A stretch of DNA of 64,000 nt from Abelmoschus esculentus (lineage: Eukaryota > Streptophyta > Magnoliopsida > Malvales > Malvaceae): NCBI GenBank assembly GCA_035048815.1, contig JAUCBN010000062.1, positions 3,110,001-3,174,000 on the forward strand, written 5' to 3'. The notes beneath the pieces are model-generated. The model worked only from the letters and a program-made list of their open reading frames with translations, did not search any database and was not told the DNA's origin. Every line of letters begins with the position of its first letter. Position 1 is the first letter of the stretch. Below are positions 1 through 14,333 of the stretch, piece after piece. Position numbers and translations under genes: made by a program.

Positions 1-2517
1 TCGTTCGCCTCTTGCTTCTTATCCTCATGTAGCTTTTGTTTCATTCTCCAATTTTCAAGCTTTTCTGCTCTTTCTTTCAACTGCATCATAGAAATAGAAT
101 CTTGAACACATGATAGAGAGCAAAAATTGAAGGATCATGTAACTTAATTGAAAATTAGAAATAAGGCCACAGACATGAGGTAAGACTAGGGTTTTAAATG
201 GGCCGAGCTGAGACTTTTAAAGCTCAAACTTATTTCTAGATAAAAATCGAGTTGCTTGAGCTCACTTGATCAGGTTAATTTATCTAGTAAAAATGTGTTC
301 GATTCTCACACTCAACTTCAAACTTGATAATTTATGATCTGAGTTTGAGTTGCGATCGAGATTTTTTGTACCAATTAAAAATGAAAAACTCCATTAGACC
401 TATGAACTACTTGAGTTAAACATTAGAATACTTTAATTTAGCTCACTCGATAGCTCGAGCTGAATTTGAGCTCTTCCTGGGGCTGAACCCAGGCAGCTTA
501 TGAGCACATGTCTTGTTTACACCTCTGGGTCAGACGAAGTTAAGGTGCACATAAATAGATTGAACAGATAGAAGCAATATGTACTTTACTTCCCATTTAA
601 ATGATCCAACATTCTCTAGAACCGCAGTAACTGGAGTAAAGAGAACTTACACCCCACATTATAAAGAAAAACAGAAGACAAAAACATAACTACTGTTCAG
701 AAAGTCAAGCAACCAATTGTACAAATCATAAAACAAAGTTCAGAATGACAAGATTGAGAATCAGAAAGTAAGTTCCTATCCAGTTCCACGCACAATTAAC
801 CATACTCAAACTATTAACATGACCTAAACAATGAGTATTGCATTTTGAAGATGTTCCGCAATAAGTACTAGATTTTACAATTCTCTGATTCCTTCATGCT
901 AGAAAGTTATCACCTTTCCTCAAATAAATTATGTAAATCCTTACAAGCACATGAATGAATTGAGTTTGCTACAGATTGAATTAAAAAAGACTCAAAGTGG
1001 GGCAAAATCTATGATCTATGGTTCTATATCTGTGGAAATTTTTTCAAAGGGAAGTGTGAATTTTATCATTTGAAACCACTTTGTAACCTTACCTCGAATA
1101 AACCTAAGTGTGTAGCAATAACAAGTCTACTATAACTTGAAAGTTTGAATTTTGGAAGCAATTTTTGGAACCCCGAAGGCAAGAGTGATATATGGATGGC
1201 CAATCTTGACAACACTTGTGTTCATTTGTTTCTATGTCACACCCATGATTTTGTACAAAGCAAATGTCAAACATCATTTTTACTTTCAGCGTCAGTTCTC
1301 CTAGCCGTTGCAAACTGTGAATTAACCATATCTATCAAGATATTTGAGGGAACAACTACTATAATATTGGACATTAATACACCTAAATTCCATTTATTTT
1401 CTCCATTTTCTCAACATTCAATTTCAAAGTGTAAATGCTAGTATAATGTGAGTTCTTCAATACAATGGAAAAGAAACATAATCTATGGAGATTCTCTTGC
1501 ACAATTTAAACAAACAAATCTAGGGTAACAATAAGTTTCAATTTCATAACTGCAAATTAACTCTATTGTATATGCAGCAAACTAACAGAACCGGTACTTG
1601 TTCTTAATCTGACATCAGAAGATAAGCAAAAGGAATATTAGGTTCTGAATTCCATGTTCCACTTTAGAAAACCTCTCAATCCTAACTTCCAAACCTGTAT
1701 TACTGGAAATCAATACCTCCCTAGCAAATTTCAAATTAGTTCGAACTTCGAACGATCTCAACCAGGAATCAATCCAATTTAGTGAAGCTAACTATCCCAT
1801 TAACATAGAGTTTGTTATAAAACTATTGCCTAAAACAAACAATTCACAAACTTCATAATTTATCCATTCAGAACTGTGTAATTTTGTAGGCACAAAACTT
1901 ATACATATTATTTCAAAAAAAATGTTATAGTTCCTTATCTTCGAATTTCGAACTGGTTAAATAAACCCAATCGAATTAGATCTCACACAAATATTGAAAC
2001 CAATCCGCATTGCTGGTAACAATGCCCCAAACCCTATTCTTGTTAATACCCAGGTCTGCAACTATTTCCGTGAATCAATTATTATTTCATGACTAAAATA
2101 AAAAGAAGGTAAAGTGATTACCAGGGTTTGTCGAAACTCCTCTTGAGCAACCATACGCTCTTGCGCTCTAACCTTAGCAGCCTCAGCCTTAAGCCTCTTG
2201 CGCTCCTCATTAGCAACTCTAATTGCCTCTTTCCGAGCCTCATCTTTCCTCAGCTTCTCAAGACGTAACAATTCCATCTCGTGGATGTATTCCTTGCGAA
2301 CACTTTTTACCTGTTTGGCGTAGTCTCGTCGCAACTGGGCAAGCTTCTTCTCGGCCTCTTTGGGGTTGGTGGGACTCTTCCAACTGCCCAGGAAGGAGTT
2401 GGAATCTAAATATTTGTGAGTTGTTTGGTGATTGTTGTGGTGAGATGCTTTTGTGGAGAACGGGCGGATGAGTTTTTTGGAGAGGGTTTTGAAAGACGAA
2501 GAGCCGAAGTTCGCCAT
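1..2517 (-). CDS. Small basic coiled-coil protein with probable mitochondrial targeting; 5' part only
   Basis: The first exon is 2122-2517 (ATG at 2517) and ends in a GT donor (CAAACCCTG then gtaatc). A second exon at 1-80 begins after an AG at 81-82 and keeps the frame (reading LKERAEKLENWRMKQ), then runs off the left edge. The intron is about 2.04 kb and holds a hAT-like element. The N-terminus (about 28 residues with Ser, Lys, Arg and the motif RPFSTKA) looks like a mitochondrial presequence. The rest is a charged helix rich in Glu, Lys and Arg (from about residue 50), probably a long single helix or coiled coil. I do not recognise the family with certainty. The layout recalls small mitoribosomal subunit proteins such as mS26, but this is a weak inference. 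Confidence 0.6.
187..527. mobile_element. Decayed hAT-type MITE with GAGCTC-like iterations
   Basis: The left end reads TAGGGTTTTAAATGGGCC and the right end TTTACACCTCTG, an imperfect terminal inverted repeat. The element is flanked by GGTAAGAC (179-186) and GGTCAGAC (528-535), a 7/8 match to an 8-bp target duplication. The interior repeats variants of GAGCTCGAG. It lies in the intron of the small coiled-coil gene. There is no coding capacity. Confidence 0.55.
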
Positions 2518-3803
2518 TGCTGTTTCTTGCAGGATTGTAGTGGCGAAAATGGAGGGTTTTGTTTGGGTCTTTTATTAAGGGAATAATCGGCCATTAATGG
2601 AGTCCAAGCCCAATAAGCAGTCGCAATTACCCCCACAACCACCTAATCCATCGTTCGCCCTATTCGACCCGAAAATTCAATTAAAATCTATTTGAGTTAA
2701 AATTTAATTTGATTAAAAAAATAATAATTTAAAATTAATTTATAATTGATTTTTATTGATCCGAATTTAAGTTAGATCTATTAATGTAATAATTAAACTT
2801 GATTTTTATTTGACCAACTCGAATTGTAATTGTGGATCTAGAACTCGACCCACACTTGACTGATACAAACTCAAACCCTAGACTAACCTAATAGATAAAT
2901 AATATTATTGGACTAAATCGATTTGTGATCCGATTTTACTTGACTTACTAATTTACCCGACTTATTTTAAACTCAATCTGTTATTGACTTAAATTGATTT
3001 TAATATGTCTCGATAAATTTAATATATTAATAAATAAAACTATTAACTTTTCAAACAAATTTAATCGGTTAAATAATTTTTTGTCATATATACTTATATA
3101 ATCAATTAAAATATAAAAAATATATATACATACATAATCAATTTAAAATATTAAATAATTTTTATTATATATATATAATCAATTAAAAATATGTATCATA
3201 TCTAAATAAAAAAAATCATTAATTTTATCAACCTTTATGAGTTAATACCAATTAAGTTTATCCCTACAAGAGATGACTTTAAAGGTTAGTTTCATAATAA
3301 AAACTTTATAAATTTTTCGAGAACCTAAATCCGTATTTTCAATAGGCTTATATAAAATTTTTTTAATTCACAAGATACATATTGCGTGAATCACTTAAGT
3401 ATTCCGTATAAAATTACGAATAACACTCTAACTTCGCATAAACATTTTTTGGAGGTAAAGTTAATTGCATCATGTATCTAAAAATGCTGTCAAAACAGAC
3501 TTTGCGAAAATAATACGATCAATAAAAGATAAAGAATTCATCGTTCAACTAAATAGGTTATTAGAAGTCTTTTGAATAAGATATCGGTCAATCGATTTTG
3601 TTACACGATCATGAAAAAGAGACACCCTTAAGTATTTATCCAAATCATTAACACGTTGAAAATCAAAATAAGAATTAATATGTATCCTTTTGAAGTTGTA
3701 ATAAAACATTGGGATGAAAAAACTTGATACATAATTTTTGAGATATGTTAAATTCAACTACAAGTGTTATTAGGAGTGTTCAAAATCGACCCAATAAATC
3801 TAA

Positions 3804-3868
<65 letters not shown>

Positions 3869-5620
3869 TTCAACACCCTTTTCATTTTTTAAACTTGCAT
3901 TATGAGTTTATCGTGCCGATAAGTACCCATTAAATCTAATATTAATACTATATTATCTTTTTTACCAAGCGAAAAAATTATTTTTAAATTTAATTTACAA
4001 TAAATATTAGTAAAGATTTGATAAGATGAAAAACTAATAACTCATGATATAATTTCTCGTAGGACAGCCATGACCATATCAGGAATACCATCCCAAGTTC
4101 CCAACTTTGGGAATTATATCAGTTACCTAGTCAAAAACAAAATGGATATGAAGGAGAAAAAGAAAATCATGTATGTGTAATGTACAGAATCGTCCATGAT
4201 TCCTTGTAAAACATCAAGTTTTAACCAAAATTTTCGAACAACTTCTAACTGCCTACACTTTGACAGAAAACATCCTTGTAAGAACTATTCCTGTCTAACT
4301 GATTAGAAAAATTCCGAGCATTGGCCTGCCTCAAGCATCAAAGTAAAATATTTACCTCAACATGTTGCAGTAGTTTGTTCTGGCTTCGTACCTTTCAACA
4401 ATGGTGGATATCCGAGTTGCAAAACCATATATAGACATTTCAGGTTGAACAATTTGTCAAAACCTGAAACAAATGTAATGGACACATCATCATCGATGGA
4501 ATTCGATTTTACCAAGCCTCAAGCCATTTTCAAGTTCATAGATTAACCAGGATATAACATAAACAAATTTTCAACTGCAGTCGATAAGAGGAAGGATCAA
4601 AAAAGGTGCCAGCCAGATTATCAACAATCACATATATCCGTACCAAACAGAAAAATAATAACAGAGCTTGAAAATAAGAACAGATGTAATAATTCTTCAT
4701 TGATGATCAAGCATACGTCGCAAAAGCTATGTTTAGAAGGTGGTTCATTGTTAGAAAATGAGTGTGCTCCATTGTTGGAAAATGAGTGTGAATTCATATA
4801 GATGACAAATTACAAGAAACTCAGCATGCAGCTCATTGTAAACGAAGTATCGGTTTGAACAAAGCTCCAAAATAAGGGAAAGGCAACATCGACATGCTAT
4901 CAACTCGATACATGACATTTACAGTTTTTGAATAAAAATAGCGTATATTTAGTTTATATAAGTTGACCTGAGTTCCAATTTTTAATAAGGAATAATTTGT
5001 TAACTTTATGCTCGTTATAATTAGAAATGCTAAGAAACAGATCTACTAACCAAGGGAGAAATATGTAGATGTTCCTGGGATACATTTGTCAGGAAAAATA
5101 TAATATGCACAATCCGGCCAAGAGTCCCAGAAGTTATCACCACTGCATTCATGTGGTAGTTTATTTAGTCCGAAAAAAGGACCTTCCACGTAACTTGTCT
5201 TGCAGCTACCTAAAAAACATCAGTTTAACGAAGAAAGCAATAATTAATTAACAATTCGAAAGAATGAGGAGATAAGATCTTTAGCTTTGCATTATCCTGT
5301 TATCCTGGAAGAGTAAACTCTTATTTTCACAGTATAAAATGTAATGGAAAGAAAAGGAGAAAAACATGAACTGTAAACTCTCTATTCTAGCAACAAAAGG
5401 AGCACATAGTCTCAACATTAGGTGATACTAAGTAGTAGTTTACCAGAAAAATCAACAAATTTCACAACACTAATTTTCACTAACTTCAATGACAAAGATA
5501 AAGTTTTCTACTCATAATAATTGAAGGTGGGAGAGAGAGAGAGATGAATGTTTCAGTTGAGATTTGTTAACAAACAAGTATAAATAGTATTTAGTACCTA
5601 ATGACACAACTTCCCCAATC
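2518..5620. other. Intergenic: promoter side of the coiled-coil gene and 3' side of the HUA2-like gene
   Basis: No protein-coding gene is supported here. 2640-4030 is strongly AT-rich with degenerate repeated text (many AATTTAA and GACCCGA-like words) and a long ATT microsatellite. 4050-5620 is less AT-rich and probably includes the 3' UTR and downstream flank of the HUA2-like gene, whose stop codon is at 5621-5623. Confidence 0.6.
3803..3867. repeat. (ATT)n microsatellite
   Basis: About 65 bp of uninterrupted ATT/TTA trinucleotides. It generates a spurious poly-isoleucine reading frame on the plus strand. Confidence 0.95.
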
Positions 5621-8600
5621 TCAAGCTGGCCTCCAACAATTAATGGCAGACATGCCTGGTTGACATGGAAACACACCATGAGCTGCAGAATACAACAATG
5701 AACTCATTTTCTGGTTTAATATGTGACTTATTACTTAACTGGAAGAAAGAAGAAATTTGCAAGCAAACCAAGACAGCAATAAAAAATTACGATACCTGAA
5801 TTTGGATCTCCAGATGGTAAATTATTGGTGGAATTGAGGGGGAAACCCATATTATTTGAGGATGCTCTTTCAACAGGTGGTCTAATGTAACCTGCTGTAG
5901 AATTAACATAGTGTCATCGATAGGTAGAGACTATAGCTCAAATTTACAACAAATGGAAGATCCTAAAGGTTCCAATTTAAAAATCACTTTCTTTTTAAAC
6001 AGATGCATACTGGAAAAGATATCAACGGAACTCTGGAGTCTCTGACAACAGTTCAAAGCAAGAAATTAAGTGCATAATACAAGAGTATTCAGATATCATG
6101 TAAGCATGTCTTTCATGTTAAAGGGCATATATTTCTTTGCAGGTAACAATAATAAGAATTAAATCAAAACTGAAATTATGCCCCTAAAATCCACCTTTTA
6201 CTCATGCAAGCAGGAACGGAATACAGATTTCATTTAAGTAAATTTAAAATAAGTAAAACAAAAAATTTGATTGATGGACAATTTGTATACCTTCCTGAAA
6301 AAACATTGGACCACAAGGTGATGGATTTCTTCCTGCTACCCACACACCATGCTGATGATTATCAGTGTTTAATTCTCCTGCAGGCATTCTCCACTGCTGA
6401 TCAGCAACAAATGGCCTCCGACCATCATGTTGTGACGGCAGTGAGAATTGAGGAGGATATGAATGCTGAGGATGTGGTAGCAAGACAGGCTTTGCGAATG
6501 AGAAATGGATAGATGAGGTTTGTGGCAGACTTGGGGGTAAAGGCCTTTGCACAAAAGCTGTATTACCAGGTTGAAGCTGTTGACTTTGTTGAGATGATTG
6601 AGCATTTGAGTACATTTCATTACGGCCAAATTCCATTTGCCTTGAAGAAACATATCCAGAAGTCTCTATAGAACTGCACATGCCTGCTACAATGCAAGGT
6701 GATTGTTGTGGAAACAATTCACTTTTCACAGCAGTGTCAATAAGACCCCCATGTGGAGTATTTCCAGTCATTTGAACTATCTGATTACCCTGTCCATACA
6801 AAGGCATAGGTTTAATAAACAACATATCACTAACATACTGAGTAACAAACAAAGAAAAATTCCAAGAATCTTACATTTGGCGTGCCCCGGAAATCGTGAG
6901 GTATAGGTGGTTGATATGCCAACTGCGGTGAAGGCTGTATTGATGATTGGGGCAGTAGCATAGGCTGAGGTGGCAGTGATGGTTGAGTCAGCACAGATGG
7001 TTGAGGAATGAAGGATGGAGGGCATGAAGGAGGCACAGGAGGAGGTAGCTGTGCTGGTATAGGCGGAGGTGGAGGCTGCAACGGAGATGTTGGAAGTGGG
7101 GGTGGGGATGGGGATGGGGGTGGTGAAGGTGGCAAAGGAGGTGGTGGTGGAGGAGAATCAGGAGGCAAAGGCGGGGAACCCTCTGGTAGAGGCGGTAATT
7201 CATTGGAGCTATTTGAGGCCTGCTCTGTATTCCCCTGCTGCTGCCAATCCATTTCAAGACCATTTGTGGATAGTCTGTCATTCTTCAGATGTCCAGAAAC
7301 ATCTTCCATTTCAAGCTCACCATCTAAGTCTTCTAAGATGTGACGAGGCCTGTCACTTGGAGTAATTGCACATGTTTCTAGCTCTCCTAAAGCAGGAGAT
7401 GCTTCCTGTGGCAATGCATCAGCAGCTTCTCTACAAGGACTGCTTGAAAGATCATCTTCATCTTCATCTTCAAATACATTAGAAGACAAAAAACCAGGGA
7501 GCTGAAATGTAGCATTACTGGTCTCAAGAAGCAACAAAATTGCTGTCAGAAAGTTGTTATTCCTCTCAAGTGACAAATACTAGAAAACTAAACAGGGACA
7601 CAAATGCAACAGAAAAAGCTGGAAAACTTTTCATAATAGTTATTTAAGAAAATTATCATGTAAGACAACTCAAAAAATGTAGCTGTAGACTAATACAATT
7701 ACAGAACAATGTCAAATTGAAGAAATGGGGTGAACAAATTTTATCGAAGCAGAAAATAGATTTAATCGACTGACCGACTTGGTATGGCTTATTTTTATTA
7801 GGAAAGCAAAAGGCTATATAATTTGGTCTAAAAATCAAAGTGTAAGAATTTGGTCATAGTGAGGCTTCAGGTGTATTTGAAACCAAACTGAATAAAATAT
7901 CAAACCTAAATAATTTAGCAAATATTGTACTTATTTATCATTATAATAATTTGGTTTAGATGGTTGAAAGAGATTTTTGACCTGCCATACTCATCAACGA
8001 GCATGCCTTCCATTTCTCTTATAGGATCATCTATGGCACGCTCAGATCGAGACGGACGCCTTAGGGAAAATCCTGAAACTGTATCATTTGAAACTCCAAT
8101 GTTGTCCATACAGCTTCGCAAAATAGATTCGGGTAAAATTTTCCTCTCAAGCCACAACCTTAAAACCTGGTAGATAATAGATCCCTAAATCCTCCAGATA
8201 AAAGGGGGAAATGAAGAAACAGAAGAATAGTTTCCTGCAACTAAAATGCAAAAAATATACCTTGAGACATTGACGACGATTTTCACGAGCACTTGCTCCT
8301 GGTGGAGCAGCTGCACCAAGGAGACGGGGCAACGCTGATTGAACCATTGGGATATAAGAAGCACCAGCTATTCCTAAATAAACATTAAACACAACCATTT
8401 ACACAAATTGCTGCATTAATTGATCACATTTGACTAGTTCAGCAAGTGTGCACACAATTTAAGGAGCAACTAAAAGACTGTTCTTGAAATAACCATTCAA
8501 TCAAGCAAACAGTCTACTGGAGACAACCTAGTACGAATACTCTACAAGTAAAAAGAAAATTGATGCCAGACCAGCAAGGAAAAAGGTAATCTAAAGGTTC

Positions 8601-11600
8601 TTTTCTTAATTGCCGGTATCAAAGAAATTCAGTATTAGAGAGAGTAACTGAAAACATTCCTAATAAAGATAGCAAACCAACCTTTCTGATTATGTGAACA
8701 TTGGGTGATTGAGTCAACAAGAAAGAACAAGTCAACTCTGCGATGAAAATTGGGCTCACTTTCCAGCTTCCTGATGAGAAGTTCAACAACCTGTGGAAGA
8801 TAATGTATTTTAAACTCCTTCCCGAAATGTCATCTTCAATCATGAACATCACATCAATAATTACCATTTTGTTTAAAATAATCATAACATGTAAATTTGG
8901 TGTTGAACAAGCTCATCTTTATATAGTTAAACCCACCTCAAAAATAAATAAAGCATATTATTCAACTTACTTCATTCGCTATGCCATACTTTGCGCAATC
9001 AATAGCAAGCCGAGTAGCACGCCCTATACTTTCTTTAGTCCTTGATAAAGTCTCTATCATTCCTTCAAAAGCATCCCGTGCAACAACTGCCTCAGTGCCA
9101 CCACTAAGAGAGTTACCTATAACCATGCGTCCTGAACTAGCTCTTCTCTCTTCATTCTCTTCAGCATCCTGTTGATCATGAGATTCTGACTGGTGACCAA
9201 GAGTTGATGGAGAAACTAGACTTGTCTGATGAGAAAATCCCTGCACATCAACCTGCATTACATTGTCAAATGCAGATGGAAAAGGCTCAACTGCAGGGCT
9301 GGGGATTGCCCCCTGAACATTAGACATCAATACAAAAACAGAACTGGGATTTCCAAGAGAATATTCTTGAGAGTGAGCTTGTCTTCTCTTTGCCTGGGCA
9401 GCTGCAATAAGATGCTTCATAGACGTCGCAGAATCTGGAGTCTTGGCCTCAGTCAACATACCACTCTTATCTTCTCTAAAGACATCAAATCTGCGCATGA
9501 AAAGATCAGTCTACATTATACAATAAAAATTAATAATACATTTGAAAAAAGATTAACTAAATAAGTTAACAATAATAACAAGAGGATGGTGCAAAGCCAT
9601 AGTCCACTGAAGTTTCAGTAACAAAAGCAACATCATTTACACCAGAAATTGCTTTCAGAACAGATTTCACTGTTCGTTCTTTCTATAGAATAAAACTGGC
9701 TTATACCTTTGACTCAAAAACTGATCCTGAGAAGACTTCAAAGCATCAGAAACAATACCCAACCTCTTAACCGAGCCAGATAGAGCCTTCTTCTGTGTTT
9801 TGTTACTGGAAACCTTAACAGCAGCTTTAGAAGTTCTATTTTGTTCAACTTGTTTGATGGCAGAAACCATATGAGGGGACTTCCTTGGGGAAATCAAGAC
9901 AGGTTTAGCCTCTTTGAAAGACAACTCCTCTGCTTCTGATCTTTCAGGAGTGATGGAGGCATGCATGGAAGTCGTCCTTTCAGCAGTTTGTGGTTGCAGA
10001 GGTGGCACAACATCATTTGATAATTGTAATGAAGCCTCCACAGGACCACTATTCTCATAACGGTTGGAATTTCGAACACTATATTGAGCATTGACAGAAG
10101 TCCCGTGATTTACATCAATGCTCTGTGAAGCATCAGAAACAGCAGAAGTGACCTTAACATTCTGGGCAAATCCTCCATAAATTGGAGTTTCAGAATCTTC
10201 GTCTTCATCATCAATAAAAAGGCAAACAGCTCTCCGCCTTTTTGGCAATCGGGTAGCTGAATTTTTCACGTTGGAACTTGGAGTACCACTCTTTGATTCA
10301 ACAGGATTTATTCCCATTTTAACATCAGAATTAAGAGAGGTAGAATCAGACATAGCTTCCAAAGCCTGCTGACGACACTTCGATAAGGGAATCAGAACTT
10401 CATCATCAGAAACATCAAAACTAGTTGTTGTTGGGGATCTCAATGTTGATGTGGATTTTTTCAACTTCGATTTTTTAACTTCTTTGTCCCTGACATTGTT
10501 AGAAATTGAAGAACTACTTATGTTTTTGCCAAGAGATCCCTTGGAGGCATCAGTTTTCATATCCACAAACTTTGACTTTTTAGCAGGATGTAGAATTTCC
10601 CCTGTTCCTAATTTAGTTTTTTCATGTCCGGATTCACACCTCCTTTTACCAGCTGTCTCAGCTTTAGCATTGCCCACTCTGTCCTGTACATCATCAGTGG
10701 CCTTGAAGTTGCTTTTGGTTTTCAGCAATTCCTTTGCCTTTTTACCACCATTGTAATTAGAATCTGCTTTGTGAGTAACTTGTGAGAATTTTCGTGTGCG
10801 ACTTCCAGAGACTTTGCATTTTCGCTTTTCTTTCAGTTGCTCCTCAGACTCAGACAGATCAAGACAACCTTCAGATGTATCATCCCTCAATAATCTTACA
10901 GCTGAGCTGCTGCTTTGCTGTCCTTGCTCAGTTGTTTTCTTAGGCCGAGGAACCGTATTCTTTGATTTCTCATCTTCTCTCAATGTTTTCTTAGTACAAT
11001 TGACGGCAGCAATTTTATCATCAGAGAATTCCTCCTTTCTATGAGAAGGGTCATCTAACGATGATGGAGATAACAACTCCTTTTTAGGTTGTTTACCATT
11101 AGATAACTTTTGTTTCCCCTCACAAGATGTAACTGGGTATGAGCTATAATCCACATCACCCGAAACTGATGCCTTTTTATCTTCACTATTATTCCCATCT
11201 CTGCGTGAATGGCACCCCGTAGCAGAAGCAAGATCAGTTTTTTCCTCACTACTGAATTTTACAACAGATGCAACAGCAGCTATTCCATTTTTTAGGTTGG
11301 CCTCTCTACCATCAACCACAACCCCATCACCAGATGAAGCCTCACAGCCAGGTTTTGATCCATCAGTTTCATCTATCAAACCTCCACTCTTCTCTTCATG
11401 TAATTCATCATATTCTACACAGATTTCCTTTACAGCTTGGACAAAGTACTTTGTTTTAATTTGACACTTGGTAGACAATTTAGTCTTTGTCTCACTAGTA
11501 AATGCCTGAATATCAACAGGGGGAACAAAAGCTCTACAAAAGAATAAACATGTGGGTAGGTTTGGGGGGGAGTAACAGTGAGCAGTAATGAACAGTATTA

Positions 11601-13265
11601 CTCCCTTTCTACATCCCAAATGCAGTATGAAAATCCCAATTACATAAGTAACAAAAGACAGCAAGAGAGGATTCTGGTTTTCAACAAAAGAGACCTCCAA
11701 TCCTAACTGACCACATAAATACCACTATTCCTAGCCACAACACCCCAAAAAAAGTATCGTCAAATTATATAAGCAGCTTAGCTAACAACCAATACAAAAA
11801 TGAAGAAAGATATCTTCCATAATGCCAAAAGAAAGAACAGCTATATATATAAGCTACCGAAAAAAAGATGATTAAGGCAACATGAAATGCGCATACTACT
11901 TCAAGAACCTGTACAAATATCAATGTTTGGTTTTCTGCGTCCTAAAATGAAAAGCTTACTTGGATAGAAGACATCTCAACCATTCTCAAATTACCACACA
12001 GAGAAAGCATATGATACAGAATTCCCAGATAATCGGCATGAGTTATCATATATGCTATTCCCCAAACATTAGAATGGGGAGTTTATACAACTAATATAAA
12101 GCTAAATGACAGAGATGTCTACATTTTAGTACAGCATCAAACGGATTCCAAGCATTAAGCCCTTCTTATTAGAACATACATCGTATATCTCAACCAGAAG
12201 AGATACATGGAAGGAAAAAATAAACAGAAAGCATAATGGATAGAATAAGTGATGTCAAACTCATTGCATCATCTGTTAAGAAATGACAAGAAACAAAAGA
12301 CTTCAATCAGCAGTGCTACAAAGTTCTTCTGCTTGGATAGCCGTATGTAAGCATCATTCACAAAGCAACAAATTAATATTTCTAGGATTTATGTAGCATG
12401 ATCTTTCATGTATTTTTCATGTTCATTCTTATGGTAATGTGTATGCCCTCCTACCAGAAAGTAAATGCAAAGCCTAAAACAGACGGATCACATCACCTAT
12501 CTCTATTCATCATGTTGCCAACTTGCAATCTCCCTGATTCACTAAACATTTACAAATTGATACCGCAAAACTTACATTTCTTGTGTTCCAAAGAACTGGA
12601 CAAAATATTTCTTAGGGTCAGGTTCTTGCTTCCAATCTTCAGGCCGGCTAATCTGAAATTCATAACCCACAGAATCTGCCTCAAAACCGATCCTAAATAA
12701 CAAAATAACAAAAACTAAAACATAAATCAAAATCCCTCAATAAATTTCTGATGCACTTCCTATGTTCAAATCAATCTAGCACACAACCCAAGGAAACAGA
12801 TTTGCTCTACTTTCTTCAGACCCAAAACAAAGAACTTGCATAGTTGCATTAAGTAACCAAATTCAGAAACAACGAAGTCCCAAACCTGAACGCTAAAACT
12901 GGAACAATCATAAAAGTTTGACCGTTCATAAAGAAAATCAATAATTTCCAAAGAAAGAGAATTTAGTATAAAACCAACAAGCATACTATAAAGTAAGGCA
13001 ATGTAGGCGTAAAATAAAATCCAACATCATGTAAAACTTAAACACACACACATCATCGGTTGATTCAAATTTCATAAGTTGGCATAAGCATTTAAGAAAT
13101 AAAAATGTAATCATCAAAATGTAAAATCACGGAATTGAGGATAAAAAAGGAATAGACCTTGGCAGGCCAAGCAGGAAAACCCTTGATTTTGGCAAGAACA
13201 AGATCGCCTAAACGTAAGTCCTTAACTTTTGCTTTCTTCCCTCCCTTTCTACGACTACCAGCCAT
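5621..13265 (-). CDS. HUA2: HUA2/HULK-like PWWP and CID domain protein
   Basis: Eleven coding exons: 13158-13265, 12576-12652, 9707-11533, 8971-9490, 8682-8790, 8261-8373, 7982-8166, 6875-7517, 6291-6789, 5796-5891, 5621-5682. All junctions keep frame and sum to 1413 codons with the stop, near Arabidopsis HUA2 (about 1390 aa). Residues about 20-77 form a PWWP domain (signature PAWP at 31-34, then ISRPEDW). A 1.8-kb central exon encodes a Ser/Lys-rich low-complexity region with basic clusters. About 820-960 resembles an RPR/CID domain that binds the RNA polymerase II CTD (ELLIRKLESEPNFHRRVDLF, QSALPRLLGAAAPPG). About 1088-1150 is proline-rich, and the C-terminus ends NCWRPA. In Arabidopsis, HUA2 and the HULK proteins promote correct processing of AGAMOUS, FLC and related transcripts in the nucleus. 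I cannot tell HUA2 from HULK1-3, so the symbol marks the family. Confidence 0.93.
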
Positions 13266-13540
13266 CCAGACTAAACCCTAAGAGATCCTTCGACGCCTTC
13301 GTTTTCGTCTTCTTAGCTATTCCTTTATTTTTTATTTTTTTATTTTTTTGCGTGATCAAATCCAATCCAAACAAACCAATATCTAGAGAAAGAAGATGAA
13401 GATTAGAATGTTCGGTGCCACAGAAATCGGCGGCGGCGGAGACGCGCCATGGGGGTTCCGGCGAGGGACGGTGGCTAGGGCATCGAAGAAATGGTAGAAT
13501 AAGTAAAGAAAATGCTTTGTTTTTTGGGAACAAAGAAGAA
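13266..13540 (-). promoter_or_regulatory. Probable 5' UTR and proximal promoter of the HUA2-like gene
   Basis: The 275 bp upstream of the HUA2 ATG are more GC-rich than the DNA beyond 13560 and contain a CGGCGG-type run (13429-13440) and long pyrimidine/purine tracts typical of plant 5' UTRs. No clear TATA box was seen. The upstream limit is a guess based on the change in composition. Confidence 0.4.
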
Positions 13541-13759
13541 AAAGGAAAAGGGATATAGACGGTGATGAAGATTTTTATTTGTAGAATTTTGGTGATTTCA
13601 ATAAATCATTTCTAATGTAGATTTTTATTTGTTTATTGAAAACTTAAATATGGTAAAATAAAATATTTTGAATTTTAATTTAAAAAACATTTTTAAGAGT
13701 GATTATTAGGTGAATTCTATTGACCGAGAGATTATTAGATGAATCTTGTTCACCAAGAG

Positions 13760-13917
13760 ATTATTAGGTGAACCGTGTTTATCATGTCACCCATGATCCA
13801 AACAATCGATATATGTGGGAAAGAGGTAATGATTCACTTTAAAAAAATTTGACATAAACGGTTTTGATTGATTGGGACCACTACGAATGACATGGTGAAC
13901 ATGGTTCACCTAATAAT
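13760..13917. mobile_element. Short fold-back element (ATTATTAGGTGAACC termini)
   Basis: It begins ATTATTAGGTGAACC and ends GGTTCACCTAATAAT, perfect inverted ends continuing imperfectly inward (about 40 bp each). Three degenerate copies of the same end (TTATTAGRTGAA) lie just to the left (13705-13760), and a related half-element extends right to about 14113, ending TTTCACCTAATAAT. No target duplication was identified. Confidence 0.55.
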
Positions 13918-14333
13918 TTTTCTTGTTCACCACGTCATCCACGGTCCAAACAATCAATATCGTTCATCTTTAAATAATCACTTAATAAACTATCCACTTA
14001 CTAATTAGATATAAGAAAAAGGTGATGATTCACTTGAAAAAAACTGAGATGAACGATCATGATTGATTAAAACTACAAATGACGTGATGAACATGTTTCA
14101 CCTAATAATTTTTTTTCAATGTTAACAGGTTATAAGGTTTGGTGATTAAAAATTCTCGAATAATATCATTTTTTTCTCGTTAGATTGTGGTTTAATATTC
14201 ATTAGGTGTGAAATTTTGTTAATAGGTTATAGGGTTTGAGAGTCATATTTAATTTTGTTATTCGATCAATAGTTGTCGCTAAATTTGACTCATTTCTATC
14301 AAACGATATCACTCGACTATAGATACTTATTGA

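Noticed and set aside
3745..3933. Poly-isoleucine frame
   Set aside because: It is a translation of the (ATT)n microsatellite.
7008..7343. Glycine-rich frame on the plus strand
   Set aside because: It is the antisense of the proline-rich exon of the HUA2-like gene; the composition follows from complementary CCN/GGN codons.
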